A stretch of 64,000 nucleotides of DNA, from assembly GCA_037447655.1 (NCBI GenBank), contig JBBHKE010002020.1, forward strand, positions 62,001 through 126,000, written 5' to 3'. Within the stretch, counting starts at the first letter, position 1. Each line of letters starts with the position of its first letter. The notes under the pieces were generated by a model. That model was not told the origin of the DNA and did not search any database. It saw only the letters and a list, made by a program, of their open reading frames with translations. Origin of the DNA: Zygnema cylindricum (lineage: Eukaryota; Streptophyta; Zygnematophyceae; Zygnematales; Zygnemataceae). Of this stretch, positions 13,106 through 23,399 are shown piece by piece. The position numbers and the translations under genes are program-made.

Positions 13106-13120
13106 GGTTATGGGCCCACC
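13106..13120 (+). promoter_or_regulatory. primer-binding site, half-tRNA type (Copia-V)
   Basis: An exact GGTTATGGGCCCACC directly follows the LTR end. It has the same site and placement as in Copia-I, -II and -VIII. Confidence 0.75.
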
Positions 13121-13345
13121 CTGTAGGGTGCCCGTATTTGATGGATCTTTCTTTATTGGGAGATGATGATAGAAGGGGCTCGCTTTGAGAAGCATTTATG
13201 TGGCATAGTAACTAGACATATTCAATGTCCACCACCACCGGGGTTTGGAGGTACACGTTTTTCAAGCGCCTCCACAACTACAGCTGCCAAGATATCTATC
13301 ACAATAAATGAGGACAGTGAGGAGGGGGGGAACATTCTTATGTAG
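13112..13345 (+). pseudogene. Copia-V gag N-terminal fragment
   Basis: It begins VMGPPCRVPVFDG from the primer-site ATG, then shifts frame. From 13,163 it continues as MMIEGARFEKHLCGIVT, matching Copia-I gag (MMIGALCEKRFWGIVSG). It ends with an acidic stretch and a stop at 13,343-13,345. Confidence 0.75.
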
Positions 13346-14103
13346 GGCGAAAAAAAAGGAGCAAAATCTCAAGGAACTTTAATGCTTAGTGTTGTCTATA
13401 GCCTATTTCAGCCATGGATTACTCAAGGAAACACCCATTGACTACCCCAAAACAGATGTGTTTCAGACAACACAGATTACTCCACAATATACAAAAGTAC
13501 CTCAAACTCCACCTGTATGCAGTATGTACTGGACACTATAACCTCCCAAAGTAAAAGCCTGATCCACAAATGAAATCCAAAAGATATGAGCTCCAGAGTT
13601 TCCCAAAAACAGTTGACAGCTTATCAAACTAACCAAGTAAATCTCTCTCAGAATTCTACAGAAACAACAGAACAAAATGAAACTACACAACCATATATTT
13701 TCTATATCACAAAACATCCACACAAAGTTTCATATCAAGATATCAATCAAAGTGATCACAGTGACAGGTCAAAGATGCAGAAAAACAGTCTGCCATTACT
13801 ATGATAAACTCAGCTGATGCTGAAAATAAACTAAGTCCTACATTTTATACTCACATAGCTATCTACTGAGCCTTGCACTAATCAAGTTACTACACGTGTA
13901 ACTAAGTACTGTACCCTACTGCAATTGTTGCATCCTTCGACAATTGTTGCATACCCAAACGTGGTCAAGCGGGAAAGACAAATCACAGGGGGGTGGAGCA
14001 AGAAAAAGGGTTGGTGAAATAAATCAAATGGAAAGTGGGTTCGTCCTCCAGTCCTCGAAGATGGCAAGGAGCAACATTGATTTGGTTCTCTTTAATTCTC
14101 TAG
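13346..14103. other. non-coding segment between Copia-V and Gypsy-I pol
   Basis: No convincing gene is seen. It lies 3' of the Gypsy-I stop codon and candidate polypurine tract on the minus strand, so it may be the 3' LTR or flank of Gypsy-I. It shows no similarity that I could see to the sequence at 23,400-24,719, so the assignment stays open. Confidence 0.4.
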
Positions 14104-14109
14104 CCATCA

Positions 14110-14121
14110 TTCCCCTCCTAA
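14110..14121 (-). other. candidate polypurine tract of Gypsy-I
   Basis: The minus strand reads TTAGGAGGGGAA followed by TGATGG. The pol stop codon TAG (14,116-14,118) overlaps it. Its position at the end of pol fits a plus-strand primer site, but no LTR start could be confirmed beyond it. Confidence 0.45.
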
Positions 14122-15210
14122 GTAAAAACCCCCTTGTTAGAAACTTCAACCACTTTTAAGATTACCCGACAAGCATAAATATCTAACGTGTCCTTCTTTT
14201 GTTGCATCCTATAAACAAAATCCTCGGGCATAAACCTTCGCTATTTGGGAACATAATTCCCGCTCCGTCGTTGGAAATACCACAACTGATCCTGGTGTTG
14301 AGCCGACTGTAAATTTCCCATGGCAAGAGGTATCTCACGGTGGAACACTTTAGCTCTATCATAGATCAATTTTTTCGACAGTCCCTTCATCATCCATTTC
14401 CCGAAGAACCACCGCTTGGGCCGAGGCTGCTCCGGGGAGGATGGGATGTCGTCCAAATAGGATGAAATAAGGGCTGTAGGAGTGGAGGGATGCTTGTCGG
14501 CTGAACCTATATTCCATGGCAATCCAAGAAACCCTTCGGTCCCACTCCCCCTGATCTTCTTCGACCACATATTTCCGTAGTGACCGCTTCACTGTTTGGA
14601 CGCACCTTTCGGCCAATCCGTCGCCTTGTGGGTTGTCCCAACTGGTTAGCGGGTGGTCCATGAGGCATTTCTCCAAGAGGATGGAAAATTCTCCGGCAAA
14701 TTTAGAGCCTTGGTCGGTTAAAACCTCCGAGGGCAGTCCAAATTGAGACAACACTCTCTGCAAAAAGGCATCTGCAATGGACTTTGATTCCTTTACGGGC
14801 AAAACCACTAATTCTATCCATTTGGAAAAATGTTTTATCATAACAAGCACGAAGCGATTGTCGGGTAGGCTGGTCGGCATAGGTACCAAGAGATCTAGAG
14901 ACCATCGATAAAACATTCCTCGGATGGGCAAAGAATGCAGCTCGGTTTCGCCCTTTTTGTCGAAAGCTACTTTAACCTGGTCACAGGAAGAACAAGTTTG
15001 TACAATTTTGTTGACCTGAGCCCACAACCCATGCCAACAATAGGATCCAATAACCAGAGCAGTGGTCCGTTTTTGCCCGAAATGTCCACATTGCTGATGG
15101 AGACAGGTAATCAGAGTTTTTCGATCAGAGGAAGGAGGAACCACTTTCCTCGTCCTGTCTGCCCATTTTTGGAAAAGAATACCTCGGTCCTAGTCATACG
15201 CCGCCATACG
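14116..15210 (-). pseudogene. Gypsy-I integrase
   Basis: The N-terminal zinc-binding part is at about 15,120-14,985 (CLHQQCGHFG then CSSCDQVK). The catalytic core begins YRWSLDLLVPMP (first Asp near 14,900), continues with EVLTDQGSKF (second Asp near 14,725), and ends with GLAERCVQTVKRSLRKYV (Glu near 14,615). The 261-residue open stretch 15,144-14,359 holds the core. A frameshift near 14,500 moves the C-terminal part (RAKVFHREIPLAMGNLQ, then YACRVILKVVEVSNKGVFT) to another frame. The DDE residues are all visible. No chromodomain was recognised after the core. Confidence 0.85.
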
Positions 15211-15489
15211 GGTTTGAACTCGGGACAATTGAACTCTAGACAAGTGTAGAAGAGGAGATCCTTTTTGTATGGATTGCAGGGAATCGGGGTCATTCGAGAT
15301 ATCCTTACGCCCGGCTCGTATTGGTGCGTGTCCCTCCACGTCATCTAAAAATGTGGACAGTTCCCCCCAAGATGGTGGAAGCCAAATTAAAACAGAGGAG
15401 GCCCGGATTAATCCCAAGCTGATCTCTGGATCCTCATCGAGTCTTGCTCTGGTAGAATCCAATGTACAGGGGTCGGGGTTCCGGCTAAG

Positions 15490-16104
15490 TCTGTCGGCAT
15501 TCCCATGGATTTATCTTGCCCATTGGATAATACTAAAATGGTACTCCTGCAATATAAAAACCCATCTCGCGAGTTTGCCGGTTAATTTGCTATTTTCCAT
15601 GATCCATTGCAGAGGCTGATGGTCCGTAATTAAAGTTAAATGGATCCCGTATAAATATAGCCGGAAATGCTGAATCGCCCAAACAACAGCAAAGAGTTCC
15701 CCGTGGTAACTGCTGTAATTTCCTTCGGCTCGGTTATTGCTCCGACTAGCGTAAGCCACTACATACTATGCTCCGGCATCATCCACTTGAACTTAAACGA
15801 CCCTCAATCCAAACCTGCTCCAATCAGTGTAAAGGAGGAAAGGTCTTTGGTTATCGGGCATTCGGAGCACGGGGTGCTGCTTGAGTGCGTCCTTCAAAAA
15901 TTGGAAGGCGATCTGCTGCTCGGTGGCCCACTGCCATTCTTCGTCTTTCCGCAACAAGTGATTTAGAGGTTGGGCGTGACTACTGAACTCGGGATTGAAC
16001 CTTTGGTAATAATTAGCCTGGCCAAGAATGGTGCGTAGAGTTGATATATCTTGAGGTGGGGGAAGAGCGTCCAGAGCGGCCACCTTCACCATATGGGAAC
16101 CCAC
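15490..16104 (-). pseudogene. Gypsy-I RNase H and connection
   Basis: The RT connection reads DISTLRTILGQANYYQRFNP (about 16,050-15,990). RNase H starts at FLLYTDWSRFGLRVV (Asp near 15,815), continues with NYSSYHGELFAVVWAI (Glu near 15,700) and LITDHQPLQWIMENS (Asp near 15,625), and ends near NADRLSRNPD (15,500). Stops interrupt it, but it stays in the same frame as the integrase and the RT N-terminus. Confidence 0.85.
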
Positions 16105-16109
16105 TTTCC

Positions 16110-16880
16110 CGGGGGTTACTTCATGTCAAGGTAAATAATTTTTTGAACATCGAGAATACCTTTACCAGGATGGCATTTCAAACCCGTGTTTCAAGTGCGC
16201 GGAGGACAATCTGGATATGCTCCAGGTGTTCTTCAAAAGTCTTGGAGAAAATGATTACATCATCAATATAGCACCTGGCACAATGAATTCCTCGAAGGGC
16301 TTCGTCCATCGCCCTTTGGAATTTTGTCAGCGCATTCTTGAATCCGAAGGGCATGTATATTCACTCGTATAACGAAGAACCTGCCCCAAATGCCGTTCTC
16401 TCGCGGTACTTTGGTTCCATGGCAATTTGGTGAACCTGTTCTTCATATCAAAGGTAGAGTAGATGGTGGCCCCCAAAAGAGAGTTGAAAATCTCTTGTGG
16501 GGTTGGCATCGAATACCGGTCCAGAATAGTAGCCGTGTTGAGCATGCGCTAAACCCCACACATCCGAAAATCTACAGTTTTCCCTGAGGCATCCTTCTTT
16601 GGAGGAAAAACGGTTGGGGAAGCGAACCCATGGAGTCCGGTGCTTTCCTTAACCAACACAGCTTCCACCAAGGTCTGCACTTTGGCGATGATAAACTCTT
16701 TTTCCTTAAAACTGAGAGGATACTGCTTCTGCCAAACAGTTGCCGTCTCATCTATCACGTCAATTCGGAAAAGAGTTCATTTGTAAATAACGACATTTGT
16801 TTCTGACCTAGAGAATACCTGTTTTTTTCTTGCTAACAGCTCCGATAACTGAGCCTTTTGTTGAGGATCAAATTGCTCCC
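16110..16880 (-). pseudogene. Gypsy-I reverse transcriptase
   Basis: The N-terminal region is DPQQKAQLSELLARKKQVFS (about 16,865-16,805). YPLSFKEKEFI... SPTVFPPKKD... VDFRMC (16,720-16,555), LNTATILDRYSMPTPQEIF and YSTFDMKNRF follow. The YIDD catalytic box is the complement of 16,259-16,270 (ARCYIDDVIIFSKTFEEHL). The YIDD segment sits in a different frame from what precedes and follows, which implies a pair of compensating indels between about 16,400 and 16,105. Confidence 0.87.
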
Positions 16881-17149
16881 CTAGTGTCCAATCCATTTTC
16901 CCTGGCTCCACCGCTGCCCATGCTTCTGGGGGTCGGCCCCATCTAGTAATATCAAATTCGGATCCTACTTGTGGGTCTACTTTTTCCCTTCCGTCCTGGA
17001 CCCTACTGTTGACAACTTTTGCTAAGCTCTTCTCTTCTGAGCAGCCGCCTTCCCCCACTAGAGGGACTCTCAGATGGGAGATTTGAATTTTTCTTCTCTC
17101 TCTCCCCCCCTCTAGTTGCCAAGTTGCTTGCATTGCCAACAATTTAGGA

Positions 17150-18180
17150 GCTTGAAGGTAACTATTTAGCTTCTCTCGAGAGTGGAGACTTGAAAAGGCA
17201 AGAGCATGTTTGATAACCCATGTGATTTCGTTGAAGTCCATGATCTGTCCGATAAGGCTACATCTTTGGGGTTCGGAAATACCTGGTGCAGCCGTGGTGT
17301 ATGGGTAGAATCCCATAGCTTGTTCCCTTTCTGCAATTGTTGGTTTTGTCGATTTTCCTGCGATACTGTCAAATATCATTCCGGCTGCCCCTTTCGAATA
17401 CGCGTGGCTGTTGGGGAAAGAGACCAAGGGCAGAAGGGCTCTGCATGGAAATCCTAGTTTGTTGCATTTGAAGAAGGGAGAACGGTGTGTTTTTGTAACA
17501 AGGGTGGCCATTCGACCTTTTTCCGAGATTTGTTGTACCGTATTGTTTGGGTCTGGAATCCGCCTGTCCATGAGTTGCTTGAGGAGGTGAATTTGGATCA
17601 AATTGGTCCAATAAGCCCTTACCCTTTGGGCCCGCGATCCCAACTGTGCCGCATTGAAAACCAACGGGATTCCTAAAATCTAGACGACTTATTTCCAACT
17701 GTCCGCTACATGTTGTCGCCGCTCATCCCCCGGGTGGACATTCTCCAAAACATACCTACTGGTGTGTCTTGGAGCTATTCTATCTATGATATTACTTGTA
17801 TCATCTGGAACAAAGTCTTGCTTCTTTGGTCTGCATGTCCTTTTCCTTGTCTTACTAGGGAGTATCTCTGACAAGGCCATCCAGCTACCACCAAATCTAC
17901 CCTTCCCAGATTGGCTATGTATGGGGTCATGATATTTTCCACGTTTTGAGGTAGGCTTCGGTGAGCTTGGGAGATTGCTGACACAGGGAGTTGTTGAGGA
18001 TATAATTGTTGAATTTGGTGCAGGCGATGCTCGCTGACGGCTCATGCTTCAGGTGATATTTCCACAGCCGTATACGCCTCCACTATGTATTCGCTTTCAA
18101 AACCGCTTCCAACTCAGTGCTGATTCCCGAAAATAATGATACAATCCGGAGTCCAGAATCTGGGATTCTCAGTGACACCA
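17150..18180 (-). pseudogene. C5 cytosine DNA methyltransferase domain within Gypsy-I
   Basis: Canonical C5-methyltransferase motifs occur in order on the minus strand. Motif I is RIVSLFSGISTELEAVLKA (FSGI at 18,133-18,122; family consensus GIGTG, here GISTE). Motif IV is DLVVAGWPCQRYS, with the catalytic PCQ at 17,876-17,868. Motif VI is SRYVLENVHPGD (ENV at 17,745-17,737). Motif VIII is AAQLGSRAQRVRAYWTN (17,655-17,605). A target-recognition stretch follows (MATLVTKTH...), then motif IX-like AEREQAMGFYPYTTAAPG and motif X-like SLIGQIMDFNEITWVIKHAL (to about 17,185). The 295-residue open frame 17,664-16,777 runs from motif VIII into the RT N-terminus, so the domain is part of the pol polyprotein between protease and RT. 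Two frameshifts (about 18,080 and 17,800) and in-frame stops disable it. The sequence style is DRM/DNMT3-like, but the subfamily is not decided. The expected role is cytosine methylation of DNA; whether host or element DNA is the target is inference. Confidence 0.88.
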
Positions 18181-18550
18181 CCTGTCGGTTGAACTTCCCA
18201 TCTTGGGACAAGATTTCCGAAGATTCTGACGGAAGAGTTGAATATATCTTATTTGGTGCTATAGCTGTAAAAGCCTTTTCCACTCCTTGCCGAAGTGCTG
18301 CCATCTGAAATAATCGGTCTTGGTATCCCTCTTCCCACCGCTTGGAAATAAGGAATTGGTATATCTCGTTGGCAATATCAAGTGAGTTGGCAAAAAGTTG
18401 CGCCGGAGAGGATGTGGCATATACGGGGTAACAGCCGGACATAGGCGCATTTATCTTTCCCCTATTCCATAATCCCAAGGGAACCACCACTTGGGTCCCT
18501 TCGGGCTCTTGGGGGTCCCTCACCGTGAACTGCTCCTTCCACACACTTTA
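18181..18550 (-). pseudogene. Gypsy-I segment upstream of methyltransferase motif I
   Basis: An open 153-codon stretch (18,544-18,083) begins about 135 residues before motif I. It includes NSLDIANEIYQFLISKRWEEG and GKFNRQVVSLRIPDSGLRI. It joins protease to methyltransferase and could be an N-terminal lobe of the latter. No domain was recognised. Confidence 0.6.
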
Positions 18551-18900
18551 CTCCATTTTAAGTCAGGTCCAAGTCGCCATCCCAAGTTGAATCTCGAACT
18601 GCTTCCCTTCCACCACTAGGAAGGGGAGCTAGATTCGGACTCGTTGACCCGCATCATCTGAGAATTCAATTTCCATAGCTTTGATGATTTCATAGACCGG
18701 TTGAATTCTGCTGCTAATTGTACTCAAGTAGATGTCGCTTGGTAACATTTCTAGCCGTGATTCCTCAAGCATCTGCTGTAAAGCAGAAGTTGTTATTAAA
18801 TTTGGAAGCGCACCGGTATAGACCACTACATCCTGGTAGCCCCCGTATCCGTTGAGTTTGAAATTTCCGGTCTAGTTGAGGATGAGGGCCACCGATAAGG
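18551..18900 (-). pseudogene. Gypsy-I aspartic protease
   Basis: A retropepsin-like active-site segment reads VVYTGALPNLITTSALQQ (18,826-18,770), preceded by TGNFKLNGYGGYQD. The family active site is D-[TS]-G; here Tyr replaces Asp (TAT, at 18,820-18,818), which would abolish activity. A downstream strand-rich region (IEFSDDAGQRVRI) and EGKQFEIQLGMATW follow, consistent with the rest of a retropepsin fold. Confidence 0.7.
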
Positions 18901-19199
18901 CCTTGTAATCCCTATCCGTCATAGGGGTCTTGGGTTCTTAGGATAAAAAGACGAAATTGGATCGATTTGCTAGCCGTACTTTCTCCTTTCCCAAGTGGAT
19001 TTCCTCTCCCAATGCCTGAATATAGATATCTTCTGGCAAATTGTGGGACGAGGCCAGAGTTTTGACATGTGTGAGGGCGTAGGGCATTAGGTGTCGGACT
19101 AAAATAGCAGATGATTTGGAGGAAAGAGGCGCAGCATTAGGCGGTTTAATGGGGGTACTCGGCTCTTCCGTTTTCTCCTACTCCCCCCCCCTTACTTCC

Positions 19200-20118
19200 T
19201 CCTCTTCGGCATCCGAACCTGGCGTGGGAGGTGTCGCCTGTGTATCATCCTCTGGGCCTTCTGCCATGAACCGTTCAAACTAGTATTGGGTTTTCCGCTT
19301 CTCGTCCTCTTTGGCTTGTTTCTCTCTCTCCCTTTGTTTGTTAGTCTTGTATTCTTCGAATCCTGGCGGCAGTTTCTTCACAACTACTGGGGGAGGATTT
19401 GTAAGTTTTATTCCTAGGTCAGTGTCGTTATTTGGTATTATTGTCCGGGGAGTGAATGACAATGGTCTAATGATCTTTCTGTTATGGTCTCTCGGGGCCT
19501 GTCCTTCTCGATCCCTCCTTTGCTCCGATGTGGTGTTGCGGAGTGGTCTTTGATTATCTCCCACTCCCACATTCCAGGCTGTCAACTGAAAAGTTCGTGC
19601 ATGGTTAACTTTGGGAGGCATCATATCCTATCCCATGATGTCATCATCGTCCCAAGTTGCCGTGGCTTGTTGTTCAAGCCCTGCTAGCTTTTGTAAAATC
19701 TATTGTTTTCTCCCTTGGAGTTTTTGAGCAGGCATCAAAGCAGCCGGGCGGGAGGAAGACTTTAAACGTAAGGCGGCTAATTTTGAATCCATCGCGGCAA
19801 ATTGCTCGCTTTGATGTTGAATTATCTCTTCCGATGTACGGGGTGCTCAACCTGCCAATGTTCGTTCGAGTTCCTCCATTGTGCGGCGTCCTTAGTGGTA
19901 AAGGAGCTGAAGATGGAGAGGATTCACGGTAGCTGCCCCTTCACCGGTTAACAGGGCTTATTGCATCATCTCATTTGGCACCCTATTCTTTTGGAAACAT
20001 TGCCCCTATTTGTGTCAGAGGAAACCGCAGGCCTCACATTTGGAACCCTCGGTAGTGTATTTGCTCCATAACTCATTAGAAATCTTGGCGTCATCGAATT
20101 TTGGAAAATTTATTAGTC
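19200..20118 (-). pseudogene. Gypsy-I gag-protease linker
   Basis: A charged, low-complexity reading frame includes an open 114-codon stretch (19,624-19,280) rich in Arg, Lys, Pro and Asn (EYKTNKQREREKQAKEDEKR). It probably links nucleocapsid to protease. There is no catalytic motif. Confidence 0.5.
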
Positions 20119-21450
20119 TCAACTAAGCTTGAGACATTTTGGACGTTTCGAACCGGGAGTTGGGCGGTAATTGTCCTTTGTTACTAGTATTTTGTCCTCT
20201 GATCCCCCTCCCTGTTTCCTTTCGTTTTGCTTCTGGATTCTTTCAGCCCTTTCTTTTTCCCGTTCCTCATGTTTCAGAGCGAGTTCCGGTTTGAGTTTCC
20301 AAGGGCATCGTTTCCACCCATGGCCGTTCTGCTGACACTTCCAACAATTATACAAAATCATCTTGTCATCCGCCCCCATCGCGGGTTATAATCCACTATC
20401 AGCTGCCCGTTCTCCTTTTAGCTTCCGCAAAGCTTGGAGTTCATCCTACTCTTCACTGCTCAAAGAGGTTCCTCCGGCAAACCCGGCGAAATTTGCTTTG
20501 GCTTTGCCTGTGACAGCCTTTTCACCTCCCTCACTTTTGACAAAGTTGTCGTACAGTTTCATGGCTGCCAGAGAGATTTCCTTAGCCGAGGGGTTAATGT
20601 CTTGGATTGCCTTCCTTGCGATCCAGTTATCCAGAGAAGCGTGCCAGGTGGGTCTGAACGAATTTTGTAAAGCGATAAAGTACTTGGTTGCCATTGCTGG
20701 AAGATCAATAGTTGAGAGCTTTCTTTTCTGGTAAACACTCGATAGCCTATTGAAAAGGGTCTGAGGCGTCTCATTCTTCAAGTTTCGGAAGTCCGTGAAT
20801 TCCTTGATGGCGGACTCATTTCTCTCAGTATAAAAAAGTCTACAAGCGTCGAGTAGTGTGGTGTAGTGGGTGGGGTTGGCGATCATTCGAGTGGCATCCT
20901 AGGCTGCGTGAATAGCTTGCAGTTGGTTAACGTAGGCCCGACCTTGGGCTTGCAGCTTCATGTCCTCGATAAAGGCAGGAGAGACAAGAGTGGCAGCCGC
21001 TGAAGCCAAGTCGGCTTCCGCTTGTAAAACAGCAGCATCGAGAGTCGGGTCGGAGATTCTGATGCTAAGAGCCATCAAGGGATGTTGCCGTTCCATGTAA
21101 TCCGCCAAAGCACCCCCAGAGATATGGTTGACCATCATGAGGAATTGGGTAGTCTCGAGGTCATCCGGAATAACCCCTCCCCGATATTTGTTCATTTCGG
21201 ACTAAGTGAAGGATTTCCACAACAGTTTGAAATCTAAGAATGCAATTCCGAAATTATCCCCCGTAAATATTCGGTTGTCTCCCATCTCTTTCCCCTCCTC
21301 CGCAAGGTAAGTGAATTGGGGAGAGTGAGGCCTAGTGGGAGTGACAAATTGCGCCGGTGAAATCACCCCTTGCTCTTCGTTTTCGGATCCGGTATCGCCT
21401 ACTTCTCCGACAGAAGTAGCAGCTTGTGAAATGGCCACTCTCCCCCCCAC
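20119..21450 (-). pseudogene. Gypsy-I gag, capsid and nucleocapsid part
   Basis: One reading frame runs from 21,450 to 20,119, interrupted only by stops at 21,202-21,204, 20,899-20,901 and 20,446-20,448. It includes a helical capsid-like region (FRNLKNETPQTLFNRLSSVY, about 20,800-20,740). The zinc knuckle CWKCQQNGHGWKRC near 20,350-20,300 has the CX2CX4HX4C spacing of retroviral nucleocapsids. The knuckle is intact. Loss of frame is by nonsense codons, so this part decayed less than the methyltransferase. Confidence 0.8.
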
Positions 21451-21512
21451 CGAGGAAGTGCCTGGTTATGAAAAAATGGTTGGGGGGTAAATGTCTCCCC
21501 TAGGTAATTCTC

Positions 21513-23390
21513 TTATCCCCCGAGTTGCGAAGGGTCTTGACGATCGCCGACTTCTCCTTTCCGATGGGATTTGAAGATCCAGTCTGTTTGGAGGTGTTCC
21601 TTTAGATGACTAAGAAGACGCGGATGGTGAACGACCTTGCTTGGGATACCGGGATTGCCCCATAGCAGTGCGCCCAAAAAGAGGAGAAAGAAGTTGTTTA
21701 GAACTGGATGATTGAGAACGTCGATGAGGTGGCGAATATGCCGAATGGAAGTTTTTAGTCGCGCGGCAGTGGCAAGTGATTCAATTGTCAACCATAGGGG
21801 CCCTATAGGAATATCTTTGGGATCTTCTGCAAGTCTCGAGGCTTGAGATGAAGTGAGCGGAGGAGGAGAGGAGGTAGGATCAAGATTTTGTCTAGAAGGC
21901 GGCGGAGGAGGAGTAGCTGGTCTCAAAGGGATGTGGATCCTTTCGTTTGGCCGTAATTCCACCAGAGCCTCCACAAGGGAGAAGATCTCCACAGATACAA
22001 AGGTAGGATGCTCCCGAGAGATAGAAGCGAACTCAAAAGGTAGATCTGCACCGAAACCCTTTTCATTAGGTCTCGTGATTCTTACCCCTCCCCGCTGAAG
22101 AGGAAGATCTTGTGGATTCCCAGATTGAGTCTTCTTAGGGTGAGACTTGGAGACTTGAGCGGCTTCCCTTGTGGGCTTCTAGATGTAAGGATTAAGTATT
22201 GGAGAAGTAGAGACCTGCTCCCTTAGAAGTCCTCCGGACCTAAGCCGTGCGTCCCTTATCAGTCGCAGTTCTTGTTCCCATACTTTCTTCCTTTCTTCCT
22301 CTAAAGCCTCCCAATCTATTTCGACAGGTCCGGCCCCTTTCGTTGCCCCACCTTAAGATCTCAACTTCTTTACCAATTCCTGAGCACTGCTCAAAACTCG
22401 AGTTAGATCTCCCACCTCTAAACCTGGTGCCTTGGGATCTGTTGGTTCGTGTCGCCATAGCCCTCCGGAAGGGCGATCTGTGGGATCCTTGGGAAAGGAT
22501 CTCCCCCATTCTACACGTGGAACCTCGGAATCGGGTGGTTCAGATTGCCAAAGCTCCACAAGAGGTGTACCCTTTGGGATTGCTGAGGTAGGCCCTCTAG
22601 TCAAGGCGGGAGCAGGTGCTGGAATTGTTTCCTCCTTGGAAATAGGAGCAAATCTACCTTTACTATCACGGTGGTCGAACCGCTTCCCCTTCCAAGGATT
22701 TGGAAAGTCCTTCCTCCTGCCCCCTTCTTCAAGACGAGATCGAGAGGTGGTACCTCCTTTGGGTGGCCTGCTGCTAGATGTGTTGTTAAAGAAAGATTGC
22801 GGCGGACAAAATTCTGGGGCTCTCCGAGGTAGACTTTGTTCAGATGGTGATGAGCTACATCCAGAGGAACTGCTCAAAATTTCCACTACTCCTCCCACGC
22901 GTCTAACCACCCGAGCTCCATCGGCACGGGCCACTTGTTGAACCAACTCTTTTTTCACCTTCAACTCATGGAGATCATGCAGAGCAAGAAGTTCCTTACG
23001 ACCAAGACGACGGGGATCGGCTAACACCGCAAGGTCTATTGGAATCTCGGCCGTGGGAATCTTCGATCAGGTATGAAATCAAACCTCAAGCAGATGACCA
23101 GTGACAAGCTCCCTATGGGCCAACCGCTTTTGTCGGGAAGTGGGAGTCATTTTCCTTTTCTTTTCAGCTTGGGCCCGGGCCGCTTTGGCTAGAGAGGGGA
23201 ACTGTTCAAGGGTGAGGACCGGAGGAGTCGGAGGAACGCTTTCCTCGGCCTGTCCTTTGAGTGGAGATTCAAACATGGAAGCCCCTTGGACTGCTTCCTC
23301 AGGCCTGAGAGAACCCCCCCCAAGGGCAGACCCCTCCTGCCTACCTCCCCTGCAAGCGTAAGGCTGTGGGTTACCCTATCCTAAGCCTCT
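21513..23390 (-). pseudogene. Gypsy-I gag N-terminal extension
   Basis: One frame from about 23,390 to 21,513 carries stops at 23,079-23,081 and 22,353-22,355. A frameshift lies between 21,512 and 21,450. It contains TSRQKRLAHRELVTGHLLEV, a charged helix RKELLALHDLHELKVKKELV, VVRRVGGVVEILSSSSG, long Pro/Ser/Gly-rich stretches, and a more hydrophobic part with SIRHIRHLIDVLNHPVLNN (near 21,750-21,690). Over 600 codons before the capsid is unusually long for a gypsy gag. It may be a separate additional protein. It is conserved in Gypsy-II. Its function is unknown. Confidence 0.6.
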
Positions 23391-23399
23391 CCTCCTCCC

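Larger units (their letters stand above)
12221..13345 (+). mobile_element. Copia-V: 5' LTR, primer site and gag start
   Basis: The LTR starts TGTTAGACTC at 12,221 and ends TTTCA at 13,105 (885 bp). GGTTATGGGCCCACC and then gag follow. It interrupts Copia-IV. The element breaks off around 13,345; the remainder is missing. Confidence 0.75.

Noticed and set aside
13921-13930. GCAAT before TGTTGCATCC, matching GCAAT after the Gypsy-I LTR end at 24,720-24,724
   Set aside because: A 5-bp match could be a target duplication, but no LTR similarity supports 13,926 as the other terminus, so chance is likely.
17150-18180. An independent host methyltransferase gene captured between elements
   Set aside because: The reading frame continues from methyltransferase motif VIII into RT without a stop, and no intron-like gaps or separate start are seen.
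22432-22941. 169-codon plus-strand open frame
   Set aside because: It is antisense to the Gypsy-I gag extension, a shadow of that frame.
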